Notes: a model not told the origin generated them from the letters alone. DNA of 44,551 bases from Corallococcus terminator (GCF_003611635.1 NZ_RAVZ01000030.1:1-44551); one strand, 5' to 3'. Shown: positions 32,628 to 41,682, counted from the first letter of the stretch. A program made the numbers and translations.

Positions 32628-33860
32628 TTAGCGCGTGGCGACGGCGGGCTGCTCGGGCTTCGCGACGACGGAGTCCTTCGCGGCCTGGATGGCGGCGTCG
32701 ATGTCCAGCTTGCCGCCGGTGATGACCTTGCCCTTGAGGTCCGTGTCCAGCTCCACCGTCTTGAGCAGGAGGTCGCGCACCTGCACGGCCGTCAGGTCCG
32801 GGTTCTCCGCGAACATGCGCGCGGCGGTGGCGGCCACGGTCGGCGTCGCCATGGAGGTGCCGCTCATCTCCTCCCACTTGTTGCCCGGCACGGTGCTGAG
32901 CACGTCCTCGCCCACCGCGGCCAGGTCCACGACCTTGTCGCCGTGCGACGAGAAGCGCGCCAGCTTGTCGTTGTTCTTGTCCATCGACGCGATGGTGATG
33001 ACGTTGGGCAGGTCGATGTTGGCGGGCATGTCCGCCACGTTGTTCATGTTGCTGCCGTTGCCGTTCGCCGTGGCCGCGACCAGCAGGATGTCCGCGTCCG
33101 CCAGCTTCTGCACCGCCGCGGTCCAGCGCGCCTGGTCCGCCGGGGAGCGGTACGTGTTGCCGAAGCTCGCGTTGGCGGCGCGGATGTTCACGCCCTGCTC
33201 CGTCTTGAGGTTGACCAGGTAGTCCACCGAACGCTCGAAGTTGGTGAGCAGGTCGGCGCCGTCGTACAGGCCGCCCACGCTCAGCACCTTGGCCTTGCCG
33301 GCCGCGATGCCGGTGTTGCCCTCGCCGTTGTCCTCGGCCGCGATGATACCCGCCACGTGCGTGCCGTGGTCCGTACCCTCGCCCTTGAACGGGTTGCCTT
33401 CGCCGGTGCCCACGTTGAAGCCGTGGATGTCGTCCTTGACGCCGTTGCCATCGTTGTCGATGCCGTCCCCGTCGATTTCACCGGGGTTCGTCCACATCGC
33501 GTCGTCCAGGTCCGTGTGCTTGAAGTCCACGCCACCGTCGATGACCGCGATGACCGGGTCGCCCGACGGCTTGGGCTTCGGCTGCGACGGATCCACCTTC
33601 TTCGCGTCGACGACCTTGTTCGCGTCCGGCTTCACCGCGACGTTGGACGAACCGAAGGCGAAGGCAGACGCAGGCACGCTGCCCGTCGGGGCTGCGGGAC
33701 GGCCCGTGGGGCGGTCCACGAAGTTGTTGGGACGCGCACCCCGGGTCTCGAAGCCGTCACGCACCGTGAGGGGCTTGGCCTTCGGGGCTTCCGCGCGGGA
33801 GGTCTCACCGGTGCGGGCCGTGGGGGCGACGGAAGCGGGCGACTTGCGGTTGATTTCCAT
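32628..33860 (-). CDS. Subtilisin-like serine protease (S8), leaderless
   Basis: The 410-residue protein has the S8 catalytic triad: D108 (VIAVIDGGVD), H165 (DHGTHVAG) and S336 (SGTSMATP), with the oxyanion Asn in RAANASFG (N230). An acidic Ca-binding-like loop, DGDGIDNDGNG, follows the Asp region. There is no Sec signal: residues 1-100 are a disordered Ala/Pro/Lys-rich leader with the element RDGFET at 34-39. Absence of a signal in a subtilase recalls PopC of Myxococcus xanthus, the leaderless protease that makes the C-signal, but no PopD-like gene is beside it and overall kinship is untested. GGAGG stands 8 bp before the ATG. Candidate regulatory 12-mer at 33912-33923. Confidence 0.92.
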   Translation of the reverse strand: MEINRKSPASVAPTARTGETSRAEAPKAKPLTVRDGFETRGARPNNFVDRPTGRPAAPTGSVPASAFAFGSSNVAVKPDANKVVDAKKVDPSQPKPKPSGDPVIAVIDGGVDFKHTDLDDAMWTNPGEIDGDGIDNDGNGVKDDIHGFNVGTGEGNPFKGEGTDHGTHVAGIIAAEDNGEGNTGIAAGKAKVLSVGGLYDGADLLTNFERSVDYLVNLKTEQGVNIRAANASFGNTYRSPADQARWTAAVQKLADADILLVAATANGNGSNMNNVADMPANIDLPNVITIASMDKNNDKLARFSSHGDKVVDLAAVGEDVLSTVPGNKWEEMSGTSMATPTVAATAARMFAENPDLTAVQVRDLLLKTVELDTDLKGKVITGGKLDIDAAIQAAKDSVVAKPEQPAVATR

Positions 33861-33911
33861 GGTGTTCCTCCGTGGGGGGATGCGGAGCGGCCACTGACTC
33901 CCACATTGTCG

Positions 33912-33923
33912 CCTGTCCCGATT
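33912..33923 (-). promoter_or_regulatory. Shared 12-mer upstream of subtilase gene
   Basis: The complement reads AATCGGGACAGG, the same 12 bases as at 26463-26474. It lies in an A/T-rich patch (ACTTAAAAT just before it) that could hold the -10 box of the subtilase promoter. Confidence 0.4.
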
Positions 33924-34008
33924 TTAAGTTTCGTTGCATTTGTTTTCCGGGTGCACCTGGGGCGGAACCGGGCGTTAGAGAAGGTCGAAATTCCACGGAG
34001 GAGGACGC

Positions 34009-34677
34009 ATGAGCCAGGAGCAGTGGACCGCCGTCGACCGCTACATCACCGACCGCCTGGTGGCACCGGACGCAGTGCTGGAGGCCGCGCTGGACGCGAG
34101 CGAGAAGGCGGGGCTGCCGGCCATCAACGTGGCGCCCAACCAGGGGAAGTTGCTGATGCTCCTGGCCCAGATTCACGGCGCGCGCCGCATCCTGGAGGTG
34201 GGCACGCTCGGGGGCTACAGCACCCTGTGGCTCGCGCGGGCGCTGCCGCCCGGGGGCCGCATCGTCACGCTGGAGGCGGTGCCGAAGCACGCGGAGGTGG
34301 CCCGGGAGAACTTCGCCCGCGCGGGCCTGTCCGACGTGGTGGAGGTGCGGGTGGGCCCTGCCCTGGAGACGCTTCCCCAGTTGGCGAAGGAGGGGCAGGC
34401 GCCGTTCGACCTGACGTTCATCGACGCGGACAAGGTGAACACGGCGGAGTACTTCGCGTGGGCGCTCAAGCTGTCGCGCAAGGGCAGCGTCATCCTCACC
34501 GACAACGTCGTGCGCAAGGGCGGCATCATCGACGGGGCGAGCACCGACGCGAACGTCCAGGGCATGCGCCGCTTCTATGAGACCGTGGCCGCAGAACCCC
34601 GCGTGAGCGCCACCGCCGTGCAGACGGTGGGCAGCAAGGGCCATGACGGCTTCTCGCTGGCGCTCGTCACGGGCTGA
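34009..34677 (+). CDS. SAM-dependent O-methyltransferase (class I)
   Basis: The 222-residue protein belongs to the Methyltransf_3 (CCoAOMT/COMT-like) family. Motif I is ILEVGTLGGYSTLWLA (SAM binding) near residue 60. The catalytic/metal Asp region is DLTFIDADKVN near 140, followed by VILTDNVVRKG near 163. Such enzymes methylate catechol-type hydroxyls with a divalent metal. GGAGG precedes the start. Its 3' end overlaps the convergent LysR gene by 11 bp. The substrate is not known. Confidence 0.93.
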   Translation: MSQEQWTAVDRYITDRLVAPDAVLEAALDASEKAGLPAINVAPNQGKLLMLLAQIHGARRILEVGTLGGYSTLWLARALPPGGRIVTLEAVPKHAEVARENFARAGLSDVVEVRVGPALETLPQLAKEGQAPFDLTFIDADKVNTAEYFAWALKLSRKGSVILTDNVVRKGGIIDGASTDANVQGMRRFYETVAAEPRVSATAVQTVGSKGHDGFSLALVTG

Positions 34678-35590
34678 CCGGTCTGGCGTCCCGCACCAGC
34701 TCGTCCCAGAGCGTCTTCACGCTCCTGCGCAGCCAGACGTGCGCAGGGTCCCGGTCGAAGCGGGGATGCCACGCCTGGGCGACGACGAAGGAGCCGGTCT
34801 CCAGCGGCACGGCGCGCACGCGCAGGGGCATCAGCGCCGCCGCGGACCGGGCGAACACCGAAGGCACCACGGCGATGGCCTGCGTCCGGGCGACGAGGGC
34901 CGCCGCCGCGAGCAGGTTGGGCACCACGCCCGTCACCCGGCGGACGTGGCCCCGCCGCTCCAGCAGCGCATCCAGCGGGTTTCGGGTCATCCCGCGCCGG
35001 GATGCCACGACGTATTCGGCGCGGGCGAAGCGCTCCAGCGTCAGCTTGCCCCGGGCCAGCGGGGACGTGCGCGCCACGAGGACGGCGAAGGTGTCCTCGC
35101 CCAGTCGCTGCACGCGGATCTCCGGGCCCAGCGCGTTCTGCACGCCGATGTCCAGGTCCACGTCGCCATCGCGCAGCGCCTCCACGTCCTCCGTGCCTTC
35201 CGCCACGAAGCGCAGCGTGAGCCCCGGGGCCTCGTCGCGCGCCCGCTGGTAGAGCGAGGCTCCTAGCAGCGGGATGATGCCGTCGTTCACCCGCACCGTC
35301 AGCGTGCGCGTGAGCTGGGCCGGAGGGGTGGGCGTCCCGGGCGCGAGCAGGGCGGTGGCTTCCCGCACCACCGCGCGCACCTGCTCCTGGAGCGCCAGCG
35401 CGCGCGGCGTGGGGACCAGCCCGCGTCCCGCGCGCACGAGCACGGGGTCCCCCAGCGCCGTGCGGATGCGGGTGAGCGTGCGGCTCATGGCCGGCGCGCT
35501 CAGGTGGAGCCGTTCGGCGGCGCGCGCCACGCTGCCCTCGCGCAGCAGGGCATCGAGCGCCACGAGCAGGTTGAGGTCCAGGTCCGCCAT
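34667..35590 (-). CDS. LysR-family transcriptional regulator
   Basis: The 307-residue protein has the LysR winged helix at residues 5-62 (LLVALDALLREGSVARAAER, LHLSAPAMSRTLTRIRTALG) and a periplasmic-binding-like effector domain from about 95. The NodD/PecT-like subgroup is suggested by LTRTLTVRVNDGIIPLLG and the VPSVFARS end. It follows the methyltransferase gene on the same strand by 25 bp, an operon arrangement unusual for LysR, which more often is divergent from its target. It likely controls that methyltransferase or the convergent one. Confidence 0.92.
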   Translation of the reverse strand: MADLDLNLLVALDALLREGSVARAAERLHLSAPAMSRTLTRIRTALGDPVLVRAGRGLVPTPRALALQEQVRAVVREATALLAPGTPTPPAQLTRTLTVRVNDGIIPLLGASLYQRARDEAPGLTLRFVAEGTEDVEALRDGDVDLDIGVQNALGPEIRVQRLGEDTFAVLVARTSPLARGKLTLERFARAEYVVASRRGMTRNPLDALLERRGHVRRVTGVVPNLLAAAALVARTQAIAVVPSVFARSAAALMPLRVRAVPLETGSFVVAQAWHPRFDRDPAHVWLRRSVKTLWDELVRDARPVSP

Positions 35591-35615
35591 CCGCGCGATA
35601 CTAGCCGTGAGCCTG

Positions 35616-36287
35616 CTACGCGGTGCGCACCGCGAGGAGGCAGTCGTCGTCGTCCCAGGGCAGGGGGACGGTGAGGTAGCCGTGCTCCGGCCGCTCCAGA
35701 TGCGCCGCGAAGTCCGGGCTCATCTTCACGTTGTCCGCGACCAGGATGGCCCCGGGCCCGAGCTTCGGCTCCAGCAAGCGCAGCAGGGGCAGGTACAGCG
35801 GCTTGGCGCCGTCGAAGAGCACCAGGTCCAGGCCGTCCGGCACGTCGGTGCGCAGCGTGTCGAGCGCGTCCCCTTCCCGGAACTCCACCAGGTCTACGAG
35901 CCCCGCGGTGGTGAGGTGCTCCCGCGCACGCCGCACCTTGGTGGGTTCGAACTCCGTGGTGATGAGCCGGCCGCCGCCGTTGTCGCGCAGCGCGGAGGCG
36001 AGGTGGAGCGTGGAGATGCCGAACGACGTGCCGAACTCCACCACCGTCTTCGCCCGCCGCGCGCGCGTCAGGGCATAGAGCAGCCGGCCCAGCGCCTCCG
36101 ACACGGGCAGGTAGGCGTCCGCCACCTGCGCGTAGAACGTCCGGTAGTCCTGGTGCAGCGCCTTCGCCCGGGCCTCGGGCGACAGGGTCCGGTAGGGCGC
36201 GAGCACGGCGGTGTCCGTCTTGCGCGCGTCGGCGAAGAGGTGGGTGAGCAGGTCGGCGACAGGAGGGGAATGGAGGGTCGTGGTCAT
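35616..36287 (-). CDS. Class I SAM methyltransferase
   Basis: The 223-residue protein has the Rossmann SAM site VVEFGTSFGISTLHLASAL near residue 82, an acidic ribose contact in LITTEFEPTK, the DLVLFDGAKPLYLPLL region near 152, and AILVADNVKMSP near 183. It resembles O-methyltransferase family 3 and Methyltransf_24 enzymes. I prefer ATG 36287 (MTTTLHS) over a GTG three codons upstream. The fold is the same as in the gene at 34009, but sequences differ, so they are distant relatives and not a recent duplication. The LysR gene follows. Confidence 0.9.
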   Translation of the reverse strand: MTTTLHSPPVADLLTHLFADARKTDTAVLAPYRTLSPEARAKALHQDYRTFYAQVADAYLPVSEALGRLLYALTRARRAKTVVEFGTSFGISTLHLASALRDNGGGRLITTEFEPTKVRRAREHLTTAGLVDLVEFREGDALDTLRTDVPDGLDLVLFDGAKPLYLPLLRLLEPKLGPGAILVADNVKMSPDFAAHLERPEHGYLTVPLPWDDDDCLLAVRTA

Positions 36288-36367
36288 GCCCCCCACCGTG
36301 CGCCTCCGCCCTCAAGACAACCAGTGCACCGGGCGCACTGCATTCGTGCGCCCGGTGCAGGCAATGA

Positions 36368-38518
36368 CTACCAGACCTTCACGCGCTGCTCCGGCGTGAG
36401 GAAGAGGCCCTGGCCGGGCTTCACGTCGAACGCCTGGTACCACGCGTCCACGTTGCGCACGGTGGCGGTGCGGTACGGGCCGGGAGAATGGCCGTCCGTC
36501 ACCAGCAGGCGGCGCAGCAGCGGTTCACGGAACTTGTTGCGCCACACCTGGGCGAAGCCGAGGAAGAAGCGCTGCTCGCCGGTGAAGCCGTCCTTCGTGA
36601 CCGCGGGCTTGTCTCCCAGCGACATCACGTAGGCGTCATGGGAGATGGAGACGCCGGCCACGTCGGCGATGTTCTCGCCCAGCGTCAGCTCCCCGTTCAC
36701 CGTCATGTCGGGCAGCGGGCGGTAGGCGTTGTACTGGGCGGCGAGCGCCTTGCCCGCGGCCTTGAACCGCTGCAGGTCCTTGGGCGTCCACCAGTTGGCC
36801 AGCTTCCCCTTCGCGTCGAACTGCGCGCCCACGTCGTCGAAGCTGTGGATGATTTCGTGGCCGATGACGGCACCGATGCCGCCGTAGTTCACGGCCGGGT
36901 CGGCGTTCGGGTCGAAGAAGGGGGCCTGGAGGATGGAGGCCGGGAAGATGATGGAGTTCTGCTGCGGCGAGTTGAGCGCGTTGACCTCCTGCGGCGTCAT
37001 GAACCATTCCTTGCGGTCCACGGGCTTGCCCAGCTTGGCGACGTTGCGGTGGTAGTCGAAGAGCTCCGCGCGCTCGGCGTTGCCGAAGGCGTCACCCTTG
37101 ATGATCTCCAGCGCGGAGTAGTCACGCCAGGTGTCCGGGTGGCCAATGCCCACCTGCACCGTGCCCAGCTTCTCCTGGGCCCGCGCCTTGGTCTCCGGCG
37201 ACATCCACTCCAGCGCTTCGATGTGGCGGCCCAGCGCGGCCAGGATGTTGCGGACCATGACATCCGCCTCGGCCTTGGCCTGGGGCGGGAAGTGCTTCTC
37301 CACGTAGCGCTTGCCCACGGCCTCGCCCATGGCGTGGTTGGTGGAGTCCACGCCGCGCTTCCAGCGCTCGCGCAGTTGCTGCGCGCCGGAGAGCGTCTTG
37401 CCGTTGAACTCGAAGCCCGCGTCGACGAACGCCTTGGGCAGCACGGCCGTCTTGCGCGCGATGGCGTGGAACGTCAGGTAGTCCTTCCACGTCTGGAGCG
37501 GCTCGCTGCCCACGAGGCGGGAGATGCCGCTCAGCGCGCTCGGCTGCCAGACGATGAACGCCTCCTGCTGGGCAAGCCCCGCGCTCGCGAACCACGCGGC
37601 CCAGTCCATGCCGGGGGCCTTCTTGGTGAAGTCTGCCTGCTTCCAGGAGTTGTTCACCTTGGCCACGTCCTGCGTGTCCTGAGCGGACCAGTGGGCCTTG
37701 GCGAGCTTCTTCTCCAGCTCGAAGATGGCGCGGGCCTTCGCGTCGCTGTCGGCGATGCCCGCGTTCTTCAACTGCACGGCGATGTGCTGCTGGTACTTCT
37801 CCCGCACCTCCTTGAAGCGCGGCGAGTCCACCAGATAGAAGTCGCGGTCCGGCAGTCCCAGGCCGCCCTGGAGCAGGTACGCGGCGTAGCGGGAGGGCTC
37901 GTTCAGGTCCTCCGCCACCCAGAGGCCAAAGAGGCGTTCGGTGGTGGTCTGCCCTGTGTTGAGCGCGTCCACGTCCGCGCGCAGGGTGGTGCCCAGGAGC
38001 GTGGACAAATCCTTGCGGGTGGCGACCGCCGTGATGCGCTCCAGCTCCGGCTTCAGCGGGGTGATGCCCTTTGCCTCGATGCCCGCCTCGTCCATGAAGC
38101 TGGCGAAGTAGTCACCCAGCTTGCGGTCCTCGCTGCCCGGGGCGGCGTCCGACTTCGCGGCGGTCTCCAGCAGCTCGCGCGTCTGCTTCGAGGCCTCTTC
38201 GGCCAGCCGCGTGAACATGCCCATGGAGGAGCGGTCGGCGGGAATCTCCGTCGTGTCCTGCCACTTGCCGTTGACGTAGCGGTAGAAGTCGTCGCCCGGC
38301 GCCACGGCCGTGTCCATGCCCGGCGTGTCGATGCCGAAGGTGCCGTACACCGGCTTGGGAGGGGCGGGCGGCGGGGTCGGCGCGGCGGCGGCCTCCGCGG
38401 GCGGCGTCGCGGGCTTCTCGGCGGGCGCGGAGGAGGTGCAGGCGGTGATGAGCGCGGACGCACAGACGCCAAACGTCATGCGCGCGGCGCCAAAGGGCGG
38501 TCTGGAACGGGACGTCAT
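36368..38518 (-). CDS. M13-family metalloendopeptidase (PepO/neprilysin type)
   Basis: The 716-residue lipoprotein starts MTSRSRPPFGAARMTFGVCA and has lipobox ITAC. A Pro/Ala linker follows, then GIDTPGMDTAVAPGDDFYRYVNGKW split as usual in M13_N. The zinc site is H554-E555-x2-H558 (GHEIIHSFDD); the third ligand Glu is in GENIADVAG. An NALNSPQQNSIIFPA stretch upstream is the substrate-binding NAYY-like region. About 700 residues matches the family. It degrades peptides up to roughly 40 residues in the periplasm or outside. I start at ATG 38518 because the preceding 24 codons are not signal-like. Confidence 0.95.
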   Translation of the reverse strand: MTSRSRPPFGAARMTFGVCASALITACTSSAPAEKPATPPAEAAAAPTPPPAPPKPVYGTFGIDTPGMDTAVAPGDDFYRYVNGKWQDTTEIPADRSSMGMFTRLAEEASKQTRELLETAAKSDAAPGSEDRKLGDYFASFMDEAGIEAKGITPLKPELERITAVATRKDLSTLLGTTLRADVDALNTGQTTTERLFGLWVAEDLNEPSRYAAYLLQGGLGLPDRDFYLVDSPRFKEVREKYQQHIAVQLKNAGIADSDAKARAIFELEKKLAKAHWSAQDTQDVAKVNNSWKQADFTKKAPGMDWAAWFASAGLAQQEAFIVWQPSALSGISRLVGSEPLQTWKDYLTFHAIARKTAVLPKAFVDAGFEFNGKTLSGAQQLRERWKRGVDSTNHAMGEAVGKRYVEKHFPPQAKAEADVMVRNILAALGRHIEALEWMSPETKARAQEKLGTVQVGIGHPDTWRDYSALEIIKGDAFGNAERAELFDYHRNVAKLGKPVDRKEWFMTPQEVNALNSPQQNSIIFPASILQAPFFDPNADPAVNYGGIGAVIGHEIIHSFDDVGAQFDAKGKLANWWTPKDLQRFKAAGKALAAQYNAYRPLPDMTVNGELTLGENIADVAGVSISHDAYVMSLGDKPAVTKDGFTGEQRFFLGFAQVWRNKFREPLLRRLLVTDGHSPGPYRTATVRNVDAWYQAFDVKPGQGLFLTPEQRVKVW

Positions 38519-38813
38519 GAATGCTCCTGGAAGGGCCCCCCAACGGGCTGGCGCACTCTGGCGCACGGGGGCGCGCCGCCAACAGCGCAAACGGCGGTTT
38601 CATCCCGGGCTTCGTGGGCAAGCCCCCGGGGCGCGGGCGGGAGCGGGTGACGCGGCGCCCCAGCCGGGCTTTCCCGTCACCGCCACAGCGTCCGTCTTGA
38701 GGCCCGTCTCCCCGGGGCGAAGTCGCGCGGGAACGACACGCACGCTTGCCGCCGCCGGGGGTGCCACGCCGGTTCCAGGGGACGCACCCGGTGTGTTAAC
38801 GCTCCCGCCGCCC

Positions 38814-40421
38814 ATGCAAACCGGTGTCTCGGAACGCACCCGCTTCGTCCTGTTCGCCCTCGCGGGCGGCGTCCTGGCGTTGCTGCTCGCGCACCACCCC
38901 GTCCTGCTGTCGGGCTTCCGCCTGGTCCAGGGGGACGAGGGCGACGTGCGCTTCAACCACTACGTGCTGGAGCACGGGTGGCGGTTCATCTCCGGGGACG
39001 CGCTCCATGCGCGCTTCTGGGATCCGCCCATGTTCCACCCCGAGCCCAACGTCGCCGCGTACTCGGACGTGCTGCTGGGTGTGGCGCCCTTCTACTGGCT
39101 GTGGCGGCTGCTGGGCTTGAGCGAGGACATGTCCTGGCAGGCGTGGAGCCTCACGATGTCCGCGCTCAACTACGCCGCGGCGGTGTGGCTGCTCATGCGC
39201 GGGTTGGGCCTGCGCGCGGGGCCGGCGGTGGTGGGGGCGGTGCTCTTCACGGCGGGCGCCCCGCGCATCAACCAGCTCAACCATCCGCAGCTCACCGGCC
39301 AGTTCTTCACGCTGCTCGCCCTGGGCGCGGTGCTGGTGTTGCTCCGGCCGGAGACGGACCGGCGGCGCGGGGTGGCGTGGTCCGCGCTGCTCGTGGGCTC
39401 CTTCGTGGCCCAGCTCTACGCGGGCTTCTACTGGGGCTGGTTCCTCTTCTTCTTCCTGCTGCTCGGCTTCCTGCTCGCGCTCGACTTCGGAGACACTCGC
39501 CGGACCCTCTTCGAGTCCCTGCGCCGCCACCTTCCGGCGCTCGCGGCCTTTGGCGTCGTGGGCCTGGCGCTGCTGGCGCCCCTCGTCCTGCACTCGCGTC
39601 AGGCCATCGGCACGGTGGGGCTGCGCGACTTCGCCGAAGTCACCCCCATGGTGCCCCGCGTCTGGAGCTGGTTCTACGTGGGCCCGAAGAGCTGGCTGTA
39701 TGGCTGGACGAATGACTTCCGTCGCTTCCAGCGTCTGCCATTGGGTTGGGAACACCAGTTGGGCATGGGCTTCGTGACGACCGTCCTGGCGGTGGTGGGG
39801 CTGTGGCAGGCCCGCGCACGGCCGGCGGTGAGGATGCTGCTCGTGATGTGGATCGTCACCGTGCTGCTCGTGTCGTTCTATCCAGGGGGCCTGGTTCCCT
39901 GGAAGCTCGTCTTCAAGGCCGTGCCCGGCGCGGCGGCCATCCGGGCGCTGGCGCGCATTGGCGTGTGGATGCTCATTCCCGCGAGCATCGGGCTGGCCTT
40001 CTTCCTCCAGCGGCAGGTCCAGCAGGGGCGCGTGGCGCTGGCGGCGGGACTGGGTGCGCTGTGCCTGTTGGAACAGGGCCTGAGCATCTCCACCTATGAC
40101 CGGTTCGAGTCCCGCGCGGACGTGGACGCGGTGGCCTCCCGCGTGGGGCCGGAGTGCCAGAGCTTCTTCTACGCGCCCACGTCCGGCGGCGATGAGGGGT
40201 GGAAGTACCAGCTCGACGCGGTGTGGGCTTCCGTCACGCGCGACGTGCCCACGGTGAACGGGTATTCGGGCAACGCGCCCCGGGGCTGGAAGCTCCACGA
40301 CGCCCGCCGCTTCGACGCGACGTCCGCCGAGCACGTCGACCGCGAGCTGGCGGCGTGGATGGAGGCGAACTCGCTGGCCCCGGGAAGCGTCTGCCGCATC
40401 GAGGTGCCGGCGCGGAAGTAG
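38814..40421 (+). CDS. Multi-pass membrane protein, GT-C-like
   Basis: The 535-residue protein has about ten hydrophobic helices: an N-terminal one (FVLFALAGGVLALLLA), then an extracytoplasmic loop with GDEGDVRFNHYVLEHGWRF and FHPEPNVAAYSDVLLG, a block of helices from 95 to 360, and a soluble C-terminal portion of about 130 residues. The acidic loop after helix 1, the layout and the NQLNHPQLTGQFF motif resemble GT-C glycosyltransferases (PMT/GT39-like) or YfhO-type membrane proteins. The catalytic family is not certain. I start at ATG 38814. It is divergent from the M13 gene, with a 295-bp gap in which I see nothing distinctive. Confidence 0.75.
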   Translation: MQTGVSERTRFVLFALAGGVLALLLAHHPVLLSGFRLVQGDEGDVRFNHYVLEHGWRFISGDALHARFWDPPMFHPEPNVAAYSDVLLGVAPFYWLWRLLGLSEDMSWQAWSLTMSALNYAAAVWLLMRGLGLRAGPAVVGAVLFTAGAPRINQLNHPQLTGQFFTLLALGAVLVLLRPETDRRRGVAWSALLVGSFVAQLYAGFYWGWFLFFFLLLGFLLALDFGDTRRTLFESLRRHLPALAAFGVVGLALLAPLVLHSRQAIGTVGLRDFAEVTPMVPRVWSWFYVGPKSWLYGWTNDFRRFQRLPLGWEHQLGMGFVTTVLAVVGLWQARARPAVRMLLVMWIVTVLLVSFYPGGLVPWKLVFKAVPGAAAIRALARIGVWMLIPASIGLAFFLQRQVQQGRVALAAGLGALCLLEQGLSISTYDRFESRADVDAVASRVGPECQSFFYAPTSGGDEGWKYQLDAVWASVTRDVPTVNGYSGNAPRGWKLHDARRFDATSAEHVDRELAAWMEANSLAPGSVCRIEVPARK

Positions 40422-40443
40422 GACGCCCGCGCCCGCCCGGCGC

Positions 40444-41682
40444 TCACGGCCAGCGGCGGAAGATGAGCGACGTGTTGATGCCGCCGAAGGCGAAGTTGTT
40501 GCTCATCACCAGGTCCGTCTCCAGGGCGCGTCCGTCGCCGGTGACGTAGTCCAGGGGCGCGCACTTCGGATCCACCGTCGCGGTGTCCAGGTGCAGCGTG
40601 GGCGCGAACCAGTTGGAGCGCATCATCTGGATGCTCATCCACGCCTCCAGCGCGCCGCAGGCCCCCAGCGTGTGGCCCATGTAGCTCTTGAGCGACGACA
40701 GAGCGACCTTCTCCCCGAACACCGCCAGCGTGGCGGCGCTCTCCGCCACGTCCCCGGTGTCCGTCGCGGTGCCGTGCGCGTTGACGTACGGGATGGCGGA
40801 GGCCGGCACGTCCGCGTCCTCCAGCGCCAGCCGCATCGCCTGCGCCATGGTGTCCGCGTTGGGCTGGGTGACGTGGCGGCCATCGCTGTTGGTGCCGTAC
40901 CCCAGCACCTCCGCGTGGATGGTCGCGCCGCGCGCCCGGGCGTGCTCCAGGTCCTCCAGCACCAGCGTGCACGCGCCTTCGCCCAGCACCAGCCCGTCGC
41001 GCTCGGCGTGGAAGGGGCGGGGGGACAGGTGGGGCGCTTCGTTGTGCTTCGTGCTGGTGGCGAAGAGTGTGTCGAAGACGGCGGCCCCGGTGGCGTCCAG
41101 CTCCTCCGCGCCGCCCGCGAGCATCGCCACCTGACGGCCCAGCTTGATGGCCTCGTACGCGTAGCCGATGCCCTGGCTGCCGGAGGTGCACGCGCTGGAG
41201 GTCGTGATGATGCGACCGGTGATGCCGAAGAAGACGCCGATGTTCACCGCCGCCGTATGGGACATCATCCGCAGGTACGTCGTCGCGGTGATGCCCTCCG
41301 TCGTCTTGTGGGTGATCATCTTGCCGAAGTCGCCCATGTTCTCCGGCGTCCCCGCCGAAGAGCCGTAGGCGATGCCCATCTTGCCGCTCTTCACCAGCGG
41401 GTTGCCCAACAGGCCCGCGTCCAGGAGCGCCAGCTCGCTGGCCCGCGTCGCCATCAGCGCCACGCGGCCCATGGTGCGCGTCGTCTTGCGCGAATACGTG
41501 GACGACGGCAGCTCGAACGGCGCGGCGGGAGCTCCCAGTCGCGTGTGCAGGCCTTCGTATTGCTTCCAGGACTCCATCACCTGGACGGCGTTCTTCCGGG
41601 CGCGCAGCCGCGCCTCCACCGTTGCCCAGTCGTGCCCCAGGGGACTCAGGGCACCCACGCCGGTGACCACCACGCGCTTCAT
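40444..41682 (-). CDS. Beta-ketoacyl-ACP synthase (aryl-polyene ApeR-like)
   Basis: The 412-residue ketosynthase has C165 in TSSACTSGSQG, the first His in NAHGTATDTGD and the second in SYMGHTLGACG, a full Cys-His-His set, so it should condense. The tail NNFAFGGINTSL is typical of FabF-like enzymes. It follows the ketoreductase gene with an ATGA overlap. The order DUF3261, KS, DH, KR, KS matches the end of Escherichia/Vibrio aryl-polyene clusters, where the last KS (ApeR) supports early elongation. It is the last gene of the operon visible here. Confidence 0.92.
   Translation of the reverse strand: MKRVVVTGVGALSPLGHDWATVEARLRARKNAVQVMESWKQYEGLHTRLGAPAAPFELPSSTYSRKTTRTMGRVALMATRASELALLDAGLLGNPLVKSGKMGIAYGSSAGTPENMGDFGKMITHKTTEGITATTYLRMMSHTAAVNIGVFFGITGRIITTSSACTSGSQGIGYAYEAIKLGRQVAMLAGGAEELDATGAAVFDTLFATSTKHNEAPHLSPRPFHAERDGLVLGEGACTLVLEDLEHARARGATIHAEVLGYGTNSDGRHVTQPNADTMAQAMRLALEDADVPASAIPYVNAHGTATDTGDVAESAATLAVFGEKVALSSLKSYMGHTLGACGALEAWMSIQMMRSNWFAPTLHLDTATVDPKCAPLDYVTGDGRALETDLVMSNNFAFGGINTSLIFRRWP

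Noticed and set aside
36488-38650. 720-codon plus-strand open frame opposite the M13 peptidase
   Set aside because: Antisense shadow with Val/Leu/Arg-rich composition and no motif; the minus strand has the complete zinc peptidase.
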